From Oscillospiraceae bacterium (lineage in GTDB: Bacteria > Bacillota > Clostridia > Oscillospirales > Ruminococcaceae), in the NCBI GenBank assembly GCA_017887325.1, contig JAGHIE010000002.1, forward strand, positions 248,001 through 312,000: 64,000 nt of DNA, given 5' to 3'. The position numbers were made by a program, and so were the translations under genes. Under the pieces are notes generated by a model, which ran no database searches, was not told where the DNA came from, and saw only the letters and a program-made list of their open reading frames with translations. This document shows positions 7,933 through 15,577 of the stretch, in pieces; positions within the stretch are counted from its first letter, which is position 1, and each line of letters starts with the position of its first letter.

Positions 7933-8766
7933 ATGGCTGGTTTATTTGGTATGTTTGATTATTCTAAACCTGGAAAAGGCGTAGACAAAAATGCTCCTCA
8001 AAAGAAAAGATTTTTCTTGTTTTTTGAGTTATTTTTTAGAAAGCTTAGTAGAATGGTATTATTAAATTTAATGTATATATTGTTCTGTTTACCTATTATT
8101 ACAATAGGTCCTGCTACAGTTGCTTTAATGAAGATTTTAAGAGATATGTCTTTAGAAAAACCAATTTTTTTATGGTCTGACTATGTAGAAACTTTTAAGA
8201 AAAACTTTAAACAAGGATTTATAGTTGGATTAATTGATTTAATAGTTGCTATTCTATTATTTATTTCAAGTAATTTCTATCTATCTAAAATACAAACAGG
8301 GCAAGGTAGTATGTTCTATCTACCACTAGCCGTAACAATGTTTGTTACAATCATCGTGTTAATGATGAATTTTTACTTATTACTGATGATACCTATTGTT
8401 GATTTAAAATTAATACCAATGATAAAAAACTCTTTCTCATTAGCTATATTAGGAATTAAATCAAATATTTTTACAATAATATTTGTTGTTACAATTTTTG
8501 TATCTTTAAGATATATTCCTTTATTATTTGTAATAATATTATATCCTACAATATTATTCTCATTTATTGGATTTATTATAGCTTTTAATTCTTATAAATA
8601 TATTGAACAATATGTAATAGAACCTTACTACCAAAAAACTGGTGAAAGACGACCTGATGTATACTATTTTGATGAAGACTTTGATGATGCTGTTTTCGAA
8701 GACATTGGTACTAAAGAAGTTACTCCTAAACAAACATCAGTAAATAAAGGTAAAACTATAAAATAA
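7933..8766 (+). CDS. YesL-like membrane protein (DUF624)
   Basis: This integral membrane protein of 277 residues starts with MAGLFGMFDYSKPGKGVDKN, then a basic stretch and about five membrane helices. The segment NLMYILFCLPIITIGPATVALM is the hallmark of the YesL/DUF624 family. The C-terminal 40 residues are cytoplasmic and acidic. In Bacillus yesL lies among rhamnogalacturonan-use genes, but most members have no established function and this one has no sugar transporter beside it. It follows spoIIM by 27 bases with AAAGGGAG before the ATG, so it may be co-transcribed with it. Confidence 0.8.
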   Translation: MAGLFGMFDYSKPGKGVDKNAPQKKRFFLFFELFFRKLSRMVLLNLMYILFCLPIITIGPATVALMKILRDMSLEKPIFLWSDYVETFKKNFKQGFIVGLIDLIVAILLFISSNFYLSKIQTGQGSMFYLPLAVTMFVTIIVLMMNFYLLLMIPIVDLKLIPMIKNSFSLAILGIKSNIFTIIFVVTIFVSLRYIPLLFVIILYPTILFSFIGFIIAFNSYKYIEQYVIEPYYQKTGERRPDVYYFDEDFDDAVFEDIGTKEVTPKQTSVNKGKTIK

Positions 8767-8767
8767 A

Positions 8768-8805
8768 AAAGAGCTTGTTTAACTTTTTAGTTAAGCAAGC
8801 TCTTT
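8768..8805. terminator. Hairpin after the YesL-like gene
   Basis: A 17-bp stem with one G-T pair and a four-base loop follows the stop codon. The T-rich tract is on the reverse-strand side, so it may act in either direction. Confidence 0.6.
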
Positions 8806-8854
8806 CAATTAAATAAAACTTAACAATAATAATATAAGTTTAAGTTTATATCTA

Positions 8855-8912
8855 TTGACTTTTTTCGATTAATTATTTAAACTTATCAAGGTTGTATTTT
8901 TAAATAATTAAT
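8855..8912 (+). promoter_or_regulatory. ltaS-like promoter overlapped by a 14-bp palindrome
   Basis: TTGACT, 17 bases and TAAACT form a plausible sigma-A promoter. Perfect 14-bp inverted arms at 8868-8881 and 8899-8912, 17 bases apart, cover the -10 and expected start site and end just before the ribosome binding site. This is the usual place for a repressor operator; as RNA it would form a hairpin. Confidence 0.55.
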
Positions 8913-8928
8913 TTAAAGGAGGCAAAAA

Positions 8929-10914
8929 ATGTTTAAAACTGACATTAATAAAACCAAAAATAATGAGTCAAAAAAATATAATATTATTGTTTTTTTAGCA
9001 GTACTAACTCCTATTCTATATTTTATTATGGAAATATTTAGTCAAAAGGGTATATCTGGTGCAATAAATTTTTTATTCAATCATCCCTTAGCTTTTATTT
9101 ACAACTGTCTAATAGTTTTATTGCCATTAACAATTTGTTTATTCTTTAAAAGAAGATTATTTGTTATAACATTAATATCAATATTATGGGTTTTATTTTC
9201 ATTGGCAAATTTAATAATTCTAAGTAATAGGGTAACACCTTTTACATATCAAGACTTTGATTTGCTTGTAAATCAATTGTCAATGATAACTCTATATTTA
9301 AGTGTATGGCAACTAGTATTAATATGTGTATTCCTTTTAGCGCTAATAGTAGGACTTGTTTTCTTATTCTTAAAAGGACCTAAACACATAGGTAAAATTA
9401 ATTATAAAAAGGTTAGTATTGGTGTTATAAGTTATATGATTGGATTCATTCTTGTAACAGGAATTAGTGTAAAAACTGGAATAGTAGAAACTGTATTTCC
9501 AAATATTACAATTTCTTATACTCAAAATGGCTTTCCATATAGTTGGTTTGCTAATGCTCTAAACAAAGGTATCCATAAACCTTTCAATTATTCAGAAGAA
9601 AATGTCACAAAATTAGTTGAAAACAAACAACCTGATGAAATGACTGAAAAACCTAATATTATCATGTTACAACTAGAATCATTTTTTGATCCTAAATATG
9701 TAAAAGATTGGGAATTATCAGAAAATCCAATACCAACTTTTACAAAATTAAAAGAAGAATATACTTCTGGATTTCTAACTGTACCAGGTTTTGGGATGGG
9801 CACTGTTAATACAGAGTTTGAAGTAATGACAGGAATGTCTGTAGACTTCTTTGGAACAGGTGAGTACCCTTACAAAACAGTATTACAAAAAAAACAAGTA
9901 GAAAGTATTGCTTATAATTTACTTGATTTAGGTTATTCTACTCATGCTATACATGATAATGATGCCACTTTTTATAATAGACATAAAAGATTTAAAAATT
10001 TAGGATTTGAAACATTTACTCCTATTGAATTCATGAATGTAACAGAAATGACACCAAATGGTTGGGCAAAAGATAAAGTATTAACAGAAGAAATTTTAAA
10101 AACATTAGACTCTACAAATAATCCTGATTACTTATACACAATATCTGTACAAGGACATGGTGTATATCCAACAGAACCTTATGATGAAAATCCTAAAATA
10201 AAACTTCAATGTAGTGACTCAGAAGAAAAAAGAGTTGGATATGAATATTATGTAAATCAATTATATGAAATGGATAATTTTGTAAAGGATTTGATTTCAG
10301 AACTTGAAAAAAGAGATGAAAAAACTATTCTAATAATGTATGGCGACCATTTGCCAACTTTTGATATTTCTAATGAAGACTTAGAAAATGGAAATATCTA
10401 TCAAACAGAATATATTATATGGGATAATATTGGATTAGAAAAAAAAGATGAAGATTTATATGCATATCAATTATCTGCTAAATTAGGAGCTGAAATTGGT
10501 CTAAAATCTGGAACTATGATGCACTACCATCAAAATTTCAAAGATAGTAAAGACTATTTGAAAAATCTAAAATTATTGCAATATGATATGATTTATGGTA
10601 AAAAATATGTTTATAATCAAGAAAATCCTTTTAGTAAAATGGATATGAGATATGATGTTGAAGATATCACATTTGATAGCTTGTATATACAAGATGGTAA
10701 TTTATACGTAAATGGTTCTAATTTTACAGATTATACTACAGTATATATTAACGGAGAATTTATAAATACTGAAGTTTTAAGTAAAGAATTATTATGTGTA
10801 AAAGATGTTAATATATCGGATTCAGATGAAATATATTTAGAACAATTTGGAAAAAATGGAAAGTCTCATTTGTGGAAAACTGAAACATTTTTAGTTTCAG
10901 ATAAAAAGAAATAA
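8929..10914 (+). CDS. Lipoteichoic acid synthase family protein (sulfatase-type phosphoglycerol transferase)
   Basis: This 661-residue membrane enzyme has about five N-terminal membrane helices (up to about residue 190) and an extracytoplasmic sulfatase-fold domain. Motifs match LtaS: MLQLESFF for the first metal ligand, GMGTVNTEFE with Thr292 as the likely nucleophile, HDNDATFYNRHKRF, and MYGDHLPTF for late metal ligands. The family transfers phosphoglycerol from phosphatidylglycerol to build lipoteichoic acid, releasing diacylglycerol. About 100 residues beyond the sulfatase domain form an extra beta-rich tail. A convergent GT4 gene could supply the glycolipid anchor. It might instead modify another glycopolymer. 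AAAGGAGG precedes the ATG. Confidence 0.88.
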   Translation: MFKTDINKTKNNESKKYNIIVFLAVLTPILYFIMEIFSQKGISGAINFLFNHPLAFIYNCLIVLLPLTICLFFKRRLFVITLISILWVLFSLANLIILSNRVTPFTYQDFDLLVNQLSMITLYLSVWQLVLICVFLLALIVGLVFLFLKGPKHIGKINYKKVSIGVISYMIGFILVTGISVKTGIVETVFPNITISYTQNGFPYSWFANALNKGIHKPFNYSEENVTKLVENKQPDEMTEKPNIIMLQLESFFDPKYVKDWELSENPIPTFTKLKEEYTSGFLTVPGFGMGTVNTEFEVMTGMSVDFFGTGEYPYKTVLQKKQVESIAYNLLDLGYSTHAIHDNDATFYNRHKRFKNLGFETFTPIEFMNVTEMTPNGWAKDKVLTEEILKTLDSTNNPDYLYTISVQGHGVYPTEPYDENPKIKLQCSDSEEKRVGYEYYVNQLYEMDNFVKDLISELEKRDEKTILIMYGDHLPTFDISNEDLENGNIYQTEYIIWDNIGLEKKDEDLYAYQLSAKLGAEIGLKSGTMMHYHQNFKDSKDYLKNLKLLQYDMIYGKKYVYNQENPFSKMDMRYDVEDITFDSLYIQDGNLYVNGSNFTDYTTVYINGEFINTEVLSKELLCVKDVNISDSDEIYLEQFGKNGKSHLWKTETFLVSDKKK

Positions 10915-10951
10915 AAAACAAGTCAGTACAAATTGTACTGACTTGTTTTTT
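10913..10951. terminator. Bidirectional terminator between ltaS-like and GT4 genes
   Basis: A 17-bp stem (10913-10929 with 10935-10951) flanked by A and T runs separates the two convergent genes and overlaps both stop codons. Confidence 0.85.
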
Positions 10952-12170
10952 ATTTCTTGCCTCTAGAAGTTAATTCTAATTCAAATATTTTTGGATGTTT
11001 TTTATCTGGTTTATTATCTAAATGTGTATATACATCTAGTAAGTAATTAGCCAAATTTTCTTGTCCAGATTTTTTTACTGATTCAATAACAGAACATTTT
11101 AAAATATGTTTTTCTTCACTGGACATATTTTTATAATTCAATATTTTTTGATACATTTCTTCAGCACTATTAAAAATAAATCCATTAATTCCTTCTACAA
11201 CTTGACCTTCATTAAGTTCATCTAAGATATGTAATACTGGTAATCCAGTAGCCATAGCTTCTAACATAGAAATTGAGTTAGTATCAGAAAGGGAAGTAGT
11301 AACATATAAATTACAACAAGCATAAAAATTAACTAAATCATCATGCTCAACTCTACCTGCAAAAGTTACTAAATCGTCTATTTTTAATTCCTTAGCAATT
11401 TCTTCAAGTTCTACTTTGCTAGGACCATCACCTAATATAAATAAATTAATATTATCATCTCTATTCACTGTTTTAGCAAAATAGTTCAATAACACATCAA
11501 CGCTTTTTTCTTTACCCAATCTTCCACAGAATGTTACCATAAATTTACTATCATCAATATTATATTTTTCTTTTATTTCTTTTACTCTTTCTTCGCTGAC
11601 TTTACTCATATCAAATTTATCTAATTCTACAGGATTTGGAACAACATTAACTTTTTTTGCTACACCACATTCTGTTAAATATTCTTGAACTTTTAAAGAA
11701 GGTCCTGTAATTGCAGTAGCACTATTTGCTAAATATTTTAAATATCTATGAGATATTTTTTGTGCGATAGGTAACAATCTTTTTGGTGTTATATAGTATA
11801 AATAATCATCATACATAGTATGTAAAGTATATACTACAGGAACTTTTAAAATTTTTGCAATATTAACACCTGACAATCCTATACCAAATTCATTATGTAT
11901 ATGTATAATATCTGGATTGAATTTTTTAATAATTCTTAATCTTTTAAAACTTATAGGAGAAGCAACTCCATAGTCATATATTCTTTTAATTTCCTTGGCT
12001 GGACACCAAAGAACACCATCTTTTATATAATGTTTTTTAGCATTTACATCTGCTGTTACTATTAATACATTGTGGTTCATTTTTTCTAAACCATCTTTCA
12101 ATGCTTTCACGTGAGTAACTACACCGTTAATATATGGTAAATATGTTTCTGTAAAAAGTGCAATATTCAT
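10950..12170 (-). CDS. GT4-family glycosyltransferase, probably diacylglycerol glucosyltransferase type
   Basis: This 406-residue cytosolic-face GT-B enzyme starts with MNIALFTETYLPYINGVVTH, typical of bacterial 1,2-diacylglycerol 3-glucosyltransferases. The acceptor domain includes HIHNEFGIG and LHTMYDDYLYY. The donor domain holds GRLGKEKSVD, ILGDGPSK and the EAMATGLPVL element that contacts the sugar nucleotide. Such enzymes add glucose to diacylglycerol to make membrane glycolipids and the anchor of lipoteichoic acid. Convergence with an LtaS-like gene supports an envelope role. Other lipid or polymer acceptors remain possible, because GT4 sequence alone does not fix the acceptor. The ribosome binding site is AGGGG, eight bases before the ATG. 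Confidence 0.82.
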   Translation of the reverse strand: MNIALFTETYLPYINGVVTHVKALKDGLEKMNHNVLIVTADVNAKKHYIKDGVLWCPAKEIKRIYDYGVASPISFKRLRIIKKFNPDIIHIHNEFGIGLSGVNIAKILKVPVVYTLHTMYDDYLYYITPKRLLPIAQKISHRYLKYLANSATAITGPSLKVQEYLTECGVAKKVNVVPNPVELDKFDMSKVSEERVKEIKEKYNIDDSKFMVTFCGRLGKEKSVDVLLNYFAKTVNRDDNINLFILGDGPSKVELEEIAKELKIDDLVTFAGRVEHDDLVNFYACCNLYVTTSLSDTNSISMLEAMATGLPVLHILDELNEGQVVEGINGFIFNSAEEMYQKILNYKNMSSEEKHILKCSVIESVKKSGQENLANYLLDVYTHLDNKPDKKHPKIFELELTSRGKK

Positions 12171-12202
12171 AAAATAACCCCTAATATTTATATTTTATTA
12201 AC

Positions 12203-12231
12203 ATTATACAATCAAACTATTAAAATGTAAA
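12203..12231 (-). promoter_or_regulatory. Sigma-A promoter for the GT4 gene
   Basis: The reverse strand reads TTTACA, 17 bases and a perfect TATAAT, about 33 bases upstream of the start codon. Confidence 0.7.
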
Positions 12232-12268
12232 GAAAATATAATAAATCTTCAGAAAAAATAAAGATAAT

Positions 12269-12289
12269 ATATTGTAAAATATACAATAT
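12269..12289. promoter_or_regulatory. Palindrome ATATTGT-N7-ACAATAT between divergent promoters
   Basis: An 8-bp inverted repeat lies between the GT4 and hprK promoters, roughly 30-40 bases from each -35. The same arrangement of half sites and spacing is found over the dacF-like promoter at 53826-53846. Confidence 0.45.
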
Positions 12290-12316
12290 TTATACTGCAT
12301 TTTATTGAATTTATTG

Positions 12317-12346
12317 TTGAAAATTATGTATATTTTGTAGTATAAT
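12317..12346 (+). promoter_or_regulatory. Sigma-A promoter for hprK
   Basis: TTGAAA, 18 bases and a perfect TATAAT precede hprK with a leader of about 30 bases. Confidence 0.75.
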
Positions 12347-12381
12347 AACTTTGAAATAATTATATTTAGGGGGATACACGA

Positions 12382-13338
12382 ATGGAAACAACTTTTTCAG
12401 TACCTTTATCAAAAATAATAAAAGAATTTTCTTTAGAAATCATTCATAAACCAGATTCTGAAGAAGAAGTATTAATCACAAGTACAGATATTAACAGACC
12501 TGGATTAAATTTAACAGGTTTTTTCGAATATTTTGATTCAAATAGAATAGAAATCATGGGACGCATGGAATATGCTTATTTAGAAACTTTAAGTTGTGAA
12601 GAAAGAAAAAAAAGAATATTTGATCTTTTCGCACATAAAGTTCCTTGCTTTTTAGTTACTAGAGGATTAGAAATCTTCCCTGAAATGAAAGAAGCTGCTG
12701 AAAAATATAACACTTATGTTTTAAGATCTTCTGAACCAACTTCAAATATATTATCAAGTATTATAAACTATTTGAATGTTGAATTAGCTCCTAGAATCAC
12801 TCGTCATGGTGTTTTAATAGAAATATACGGTGAAGGTGTTTTACTTCTAGGTGATAGTGGTGTAGGTAAAAGCGAAACAGCTATTGAATTAGTTAAACGT
12901 GGTCACAGACTTGTTGCAGATGATGCAGTTGAAATAAGACGAGTTTCCAACAGAAGTTTAGTTGGTTCTTCACCTGAAAATATCCGACACTTTTTGGAAT
13001 TAAGAGGTATTGGTATCATCAATGCAAGAAGATTGTTCGGTATGGGATCTATTAAAGTTACAGAAAAAATAGATATGATTGTTAAAATGGAAAATTGGGA
13101 TCCTGAAAAAGTTTACGATAGAATGGGCATGGAAAATCAATACTCAACAATTCTAGGAATAAAAGTACCATCTCACACTATTCCTGTAAAACCAGGTAGA
13201 AATTTAGCTATTATATTAGAAGTTGCTGCAATGAATAACCGTCAAAAGAAAATGGGTTACAATGCAGCTAAAGAGTTAATGCAAAATTTAGGAATGCCTG
13301 TTGAAGAAACTCAAAATAAAAATTGGGATTTATTTTAA
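12382..13338 (+). CDS. hprK: HPr kinase/phosphorylase
   Basis: This 318-residue enzyme phosphorylates and dephosphorylates Ser46 of HPr, switching carbon catabolite control in low-GC Gram-positives. The Walker A motif GDSGVGKS lies at 157-164, followed by the family segment LVADDAVEI. The HprK signature ELRGIGIINARRLFG comes after it. Length is normal. It stands as a single gene with its own promoter and terminator; the common partner lgt is not adjacent. Its presence implies a PTS and a CcpA-type system elsewhere. AGGGGG serves as the ribosome binding site. Confidence 0.97.
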   Translation: METTFSVPLSKIIKEFSLEIIHKPDSEEEVLITSTDINRPGLNLTGFFEYFDSNRIEIMGRMEYAYLETLSCEERKKRIFDLFAHKVPCFLVTRGLEIFPEMKEAAEKYNTYVLRSSEPTSNILSSIINYLNVELAPRITRHGVLIEIYGEGVLLLGDSGVGKSETAIELVKRGHRLVADDAVEIRRVSNRSLVGSSPENIRHFLELRGIGIINARRLFGMGSIKVTEKIDMIVKMENWDPEKVYDRMGMENQYSTILGIKVPSHTIPVKPGRNLAIILEVAAMNNRQKKMGYNAAKELMQNLGMPVEETQNKNWDLF

Positions 13339-13342
13339 TTAT

Positions 13343-13375
13343 AAAAGACCTTAGATTTTTCTAAGGTCTTTTTTG
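13343..13375 (+). terminator. hprK terminator
   Basis: A 13-bp stem (13343-13355 with 13360-13372), loop TTTT, ends in a T run just after the hprK stop. Confidence 0.85.
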
Positions 13376-13404
13376 TATATTTTTTTAATATTCACTCAAT
13401 ACTA
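13374..13404 (+). promoter_or_regulatory. Sigma-G-like promoter for the coat-like pair
   Basis: TGTATA, 18 bases and AATACTA each differ by one base from the forespore sigma-G pattern (TGAATA and CATACTA). No sigma-A promoter is apparent here. Confidence 0.4.
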
Positions 13405-13431
13405 CTAATAAATTATTATAGGAGGGCATTT

Positions 13432-13614
13432 ATGTCAAATATTAATAGTATTGAATTTAATTCACTAAAAAAGCAATTAGACTCTGAATTAAGATTAATT
13501 GGAAAATACAAAAAATATTTAAAAGAATGTAGTGATCCACAATTAAAACAAAAATTTGAGCAAATTATTTCAAATCATCAAGAACATTATATTAGATTAT
13601 TAAATCAATTGTAA
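13432..13614 (+). CDS. Small helical protein, possible spore coat or spore-associated protein
   Basis: This 60-residue, highly charged protein is probably two helices; one stretch reads LRLIGKYKKYLKECSDPQLK. It has no signal peptide or membrane segment. Small proteins like this often sit beside CotF-like proteins in Clostridia, and the next gene fits that pattern. Function is unknown. It has a strong GGAGGG ribosome binding site and a sigma-G-like promoter upstream, which would place expression in the forespore. The start is secure because no other in-frame ATG is near. Confidence 0.7.
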   Translation: MSNINSIEFNSLKKQLDSELRLIGKYKKYLKECSDPQLKQKFEQIISNHQEHYIRLLNQL

Positions 13615-13631
13615 TAAAAAGGAGACTTTTT

Positions 13632-13889
13632 ATGACTGATAATGATATATTATATCAATTATTAAATTTAGAAAAACAGCTATCTCATACTTATAATAAA
13701 ATAACAATACAATCTATTAATAATAAATTAAGAAGTGAACTGAGTAGTGTTTTAGAAAATCAAAATAATATTGTATTCAGTATAAATGATGAAATTTTAA
13801 AAAGAAATCCTCAAAAACCTGCTAAAATCAGTAACGAGGAAATTGATATATTAAAAGAAGAATACTCTAAAATTATTGAAAAATTATAA
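13632..13889 (+). CDS. CotF-like small spore coat protein (tentative)
   Basis: This 85-residue protein is mostly helical. DILYQLLNLEKQLSHTYNK followed by LRSELSSVLENQNN resembles the half-ferritin-like CotF pattern, in which LLxxEK and YN are followed by LR and a helical repeat. CotF-type proteins are inner coat components in Bacillus; in Clostridia they are common but little studied. The usual tryptophan-tyrosine end of many CotF proteins is lacking, so the match is partial. It follows the preceding small gene by 17 bases with AAAAGGAG, giving a two-gene operon that ends in a hairpin. Confidence 0.65.
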   Translation: MTDNDILYQLLNLEKQLSHTYNKITIQSINNKLRSELSSVLENQNNIVFSINDEILKRNPQKPAKISNEEIDILKEEYSKIIEKL

Positions 13890-13917
13890 AAAGCAAGGTA
13901 TAATCACCTTGCTTTTT
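13888..13917. terminator. Bidirectional terminator between coat-like pair and four-Cys gene
   Basis: A 12-bp stem (13888-13899 with 13906-13917) with A and T runs overlaps the stop codons of both convergent genes. Confidence 0.85.
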
Positions 13918-14125
13918 ATAATTCAAAATCAGACTTATCAAATTTAGGTAATACAAGTTGTTTTTTAGGAATTCTTTTTAATGGATCATATCTAAATCTC
14001 CAACAACTATCATAAATTTCTAAAACACCCTTTTTATTACACAATATCTTATCATTATCTATAGAATATTTACCAAATTTACAATAAGAACAAGAAGGTT
14101 CAATATTTTTGTTAAACAAATACAT
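13916..14125 (-). CDS. Small four-cysteine protein downstream of ylbJ
   Basis: This 69-residue protein has cysteines at 12, 15, 29 and 41, spaced like a zinc ribbon (CSYC, then two single cysteines). A conserved-looking block, CWRFRYDPLKRIPKKQ, follows. I remember similar short clostridial proteins ending in FxYDPLKRxP, always annotated as hypothetical, so no function is assigned. It starts 20 bases after ylbJ with GGTGGTGA before its ATG. It is probably translated from the ylbJ transcript, which suggests a link to sporulation. A metal-binding or redox role is only an inference from the cysteines. Confidence 0.8.
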   Translation of the reverse strand: MYLFNKNIEPSCSYCKFGKYSIDNDKILCNKKGVLEIYDSCWRFRYDPLKRIPKKQLVLPKFDKSDFEL

Positions 14126-14145
14126 TTAAAAAATTCACCACCATC

Positions 14146-15216
14146 TTAACAACTGTATTTGATTTTAACAGATTTATCATAAAATAGCAATAGCATTAAA
14201 CTTAATATAACCAAAAAAACTGATGAAACAGGAGATACATTGTACATATGAAAAGAATATTTTTTAACAGAAGAAAAACACTCTAAATTAATATCTGACA
14301 ATAAAATATAACAATAGACTATTGTCGTTGATACTAAAGAAAATAAAACTCTTATCAATATAAATTTTATAAAATTTATATTGCAGTTATGTAACATCGA
14401 AATAAGTTGTAATATTACACACACTCCTCCAAAAGAAGTAAATAAACTAACTATTAATATACTTTCAAATAAAGAACAATTTTGTACTATTTGACAACCT
14501 GATGTAACTTCCATTAACCCTTTTATAATAATTTTATATTCATTTGGCATAGTTAATAAATCTATTAGAGAAAAGATTCCAAAAAATAAAACCACAAAAC
14601 TACATATAGTGCACATAGCTTTTGTAGCATTATTTACTGAATATATCAAATTATTTGAAAATGTATTATATGTATTTTTTTCTTTTATACAAATAATTTC
14701 TTGTTGCTTAAAAGAGCAAACTAAGGCCATTAAAATCCCAGTTATAACTTGAGATAGATATATAACAAATCCAATTTTTTTATTATTCCATAAAGGTTCA
14801 GCAACTCCTGAAATAATAAACGCAGGACTACAGTAAACACAAAAATTTAATAAATATTGTGCTTGTTTTGAAGTTAATTGATTATCCTTTATTTTATCTG
14901 AAATTATTTTTGCTCCTATTGGATATCCTCCAATAAAAGATACCAACATAATAGAAAAAGTTTCTCCGCTAATTTTAAATAACTTTACACTCATAAAATT
15001 AAAAATATTACCCATATACTTATCTATTTTTGAAACAGATATAAAACATGCAATCACCATAAAAATATACATAGATGGTATTAGTGAGTTAAGACATATC
15101 TTTATTCCTAAAACAACCCCTTCAAAAATATTTTTAGAAAAATATAATGTTAAAAAAACTAAAATTACACATATAATTATTAAAAAAAAAATATTTATTT
15201 TTCCTTTTTCTTTCAT
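14146..15216 (-). CDS. ylbJ: Sporulation integral membrane protein YlbJ
   Basis: This 356-residue polytopic protein has eight or more hydrophobic segments and belongs to the nucleoside-recognition (Gate) domain group. The segments SLIPSMYIFMVIACF, SFIGGYPIGAKII and NFCVYCSPAFIIS match the clostridial YlbJ pattern. In Bacillus ylbJ is a sigma-E gene needed for spore cortex formation or heat resistance. A sigma-E-like promoter lies upstream here. It is divergent from yqfC-yqfD, another sigma-E-type pair, so a shared short intergenic region may switch on both. Confidence 0.88.
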   Translation of the reverse strand: MKEKGKINIFFLIIICVILVFLTLYFSKNIFEGVVLGIKICLNSLIPSMYIFMVIACFISVSKIDKYMGNIFNFMSVKLFKISGETFSIMLVSFIGGYPIGAKIISDKIKDNQLTSKQAQYLLNFCVYCSPAFIISGVAEPLWNNKKIGFVIYLSQVITGILMALVCSFKQQEIICIKEKNTYNTFSNNLIYSVNNATKAMCTICSFVVLFFGIFSLIDLLTMPNEYKIIIKGLMEVTSGCQIVQNCSLFESILIVSLFTSFGGVCVILQLISMLHNCNINFIKFILIRVLFSLVSTTIVYCYILLSDINLECFSSVKKYSFHMYNVSPVSSVFLVILSLMLLLFYDKSVKIKYSC

Positions 15217-15261
15217 AAATTCACCTCATAACTTTGCAGTTTTTAGAATATATATTAGTAG

Positions 15262-15289
15262 ATTTTATGAATTAAATAAAAAAATTAGA
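15262..15289 (-). promoter_or_regulatory. Sigma-E-like promoter for ylbJ
   Basis: The reverse strand reads TCTAATT, 13 bases and CATAAAAT, close to the sigma-E pattern. The -10 matches seven of eight positions; the -35 five of seven. Confidence 0.4.
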
Positions 15290-15311
15290 AGTTAGAGGTG
15301 TAAATTTTAAT

Positions 15312-15566
15312 ATGAATAATTTTTTTGAGTCATATTTACAGAAAAGTCAATTAATTGTCCCTAGTACACAAATAATATTGCAAAATGACACAGATTTACT
15401 AGTTGATGGTTGTAAAAGCATTATAGATTATGATGATACTTTAATTCAATTAAAAGTAAAAAATATGAACATAGCCATATATGGTAGTCAATTAAAAATT
15501 ATATATTTAAATAATAATAAAGCTTTAATTTCTGGAAAAATAGATAGGCTAGAATACATTAAATAG
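15312..15566 (+). CDS. yqfC: Sporulation protein YqfC
   Basis: This 84-residue protein matches the YabP/YqfC family in size, position and pattern. It is beta-rich, with VPSTQIILQNDTDLLVDGCKSII and a later LKIIYLNNNKALISGKIDRLEY that resembles the conserved G-I-xx-Y ending. YqfC and YqfD are made in the mother cell under sigma-E in Bacillus; their molecular role is unknown, and they precede phoH there as here. It starts with AGAGGTG and is 11 bases from yqfD. Confidence 0.85.
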   Translation: MNNFFESYLQKSQLIVPSTQIILQNDTDLLVDGCKSIIDYDDTLIQLKVKNMNIAIYGSQLKIIYLNNNKALISGKIDRLEYIK

Positions 15567-15577
15567 GGGATAATATA

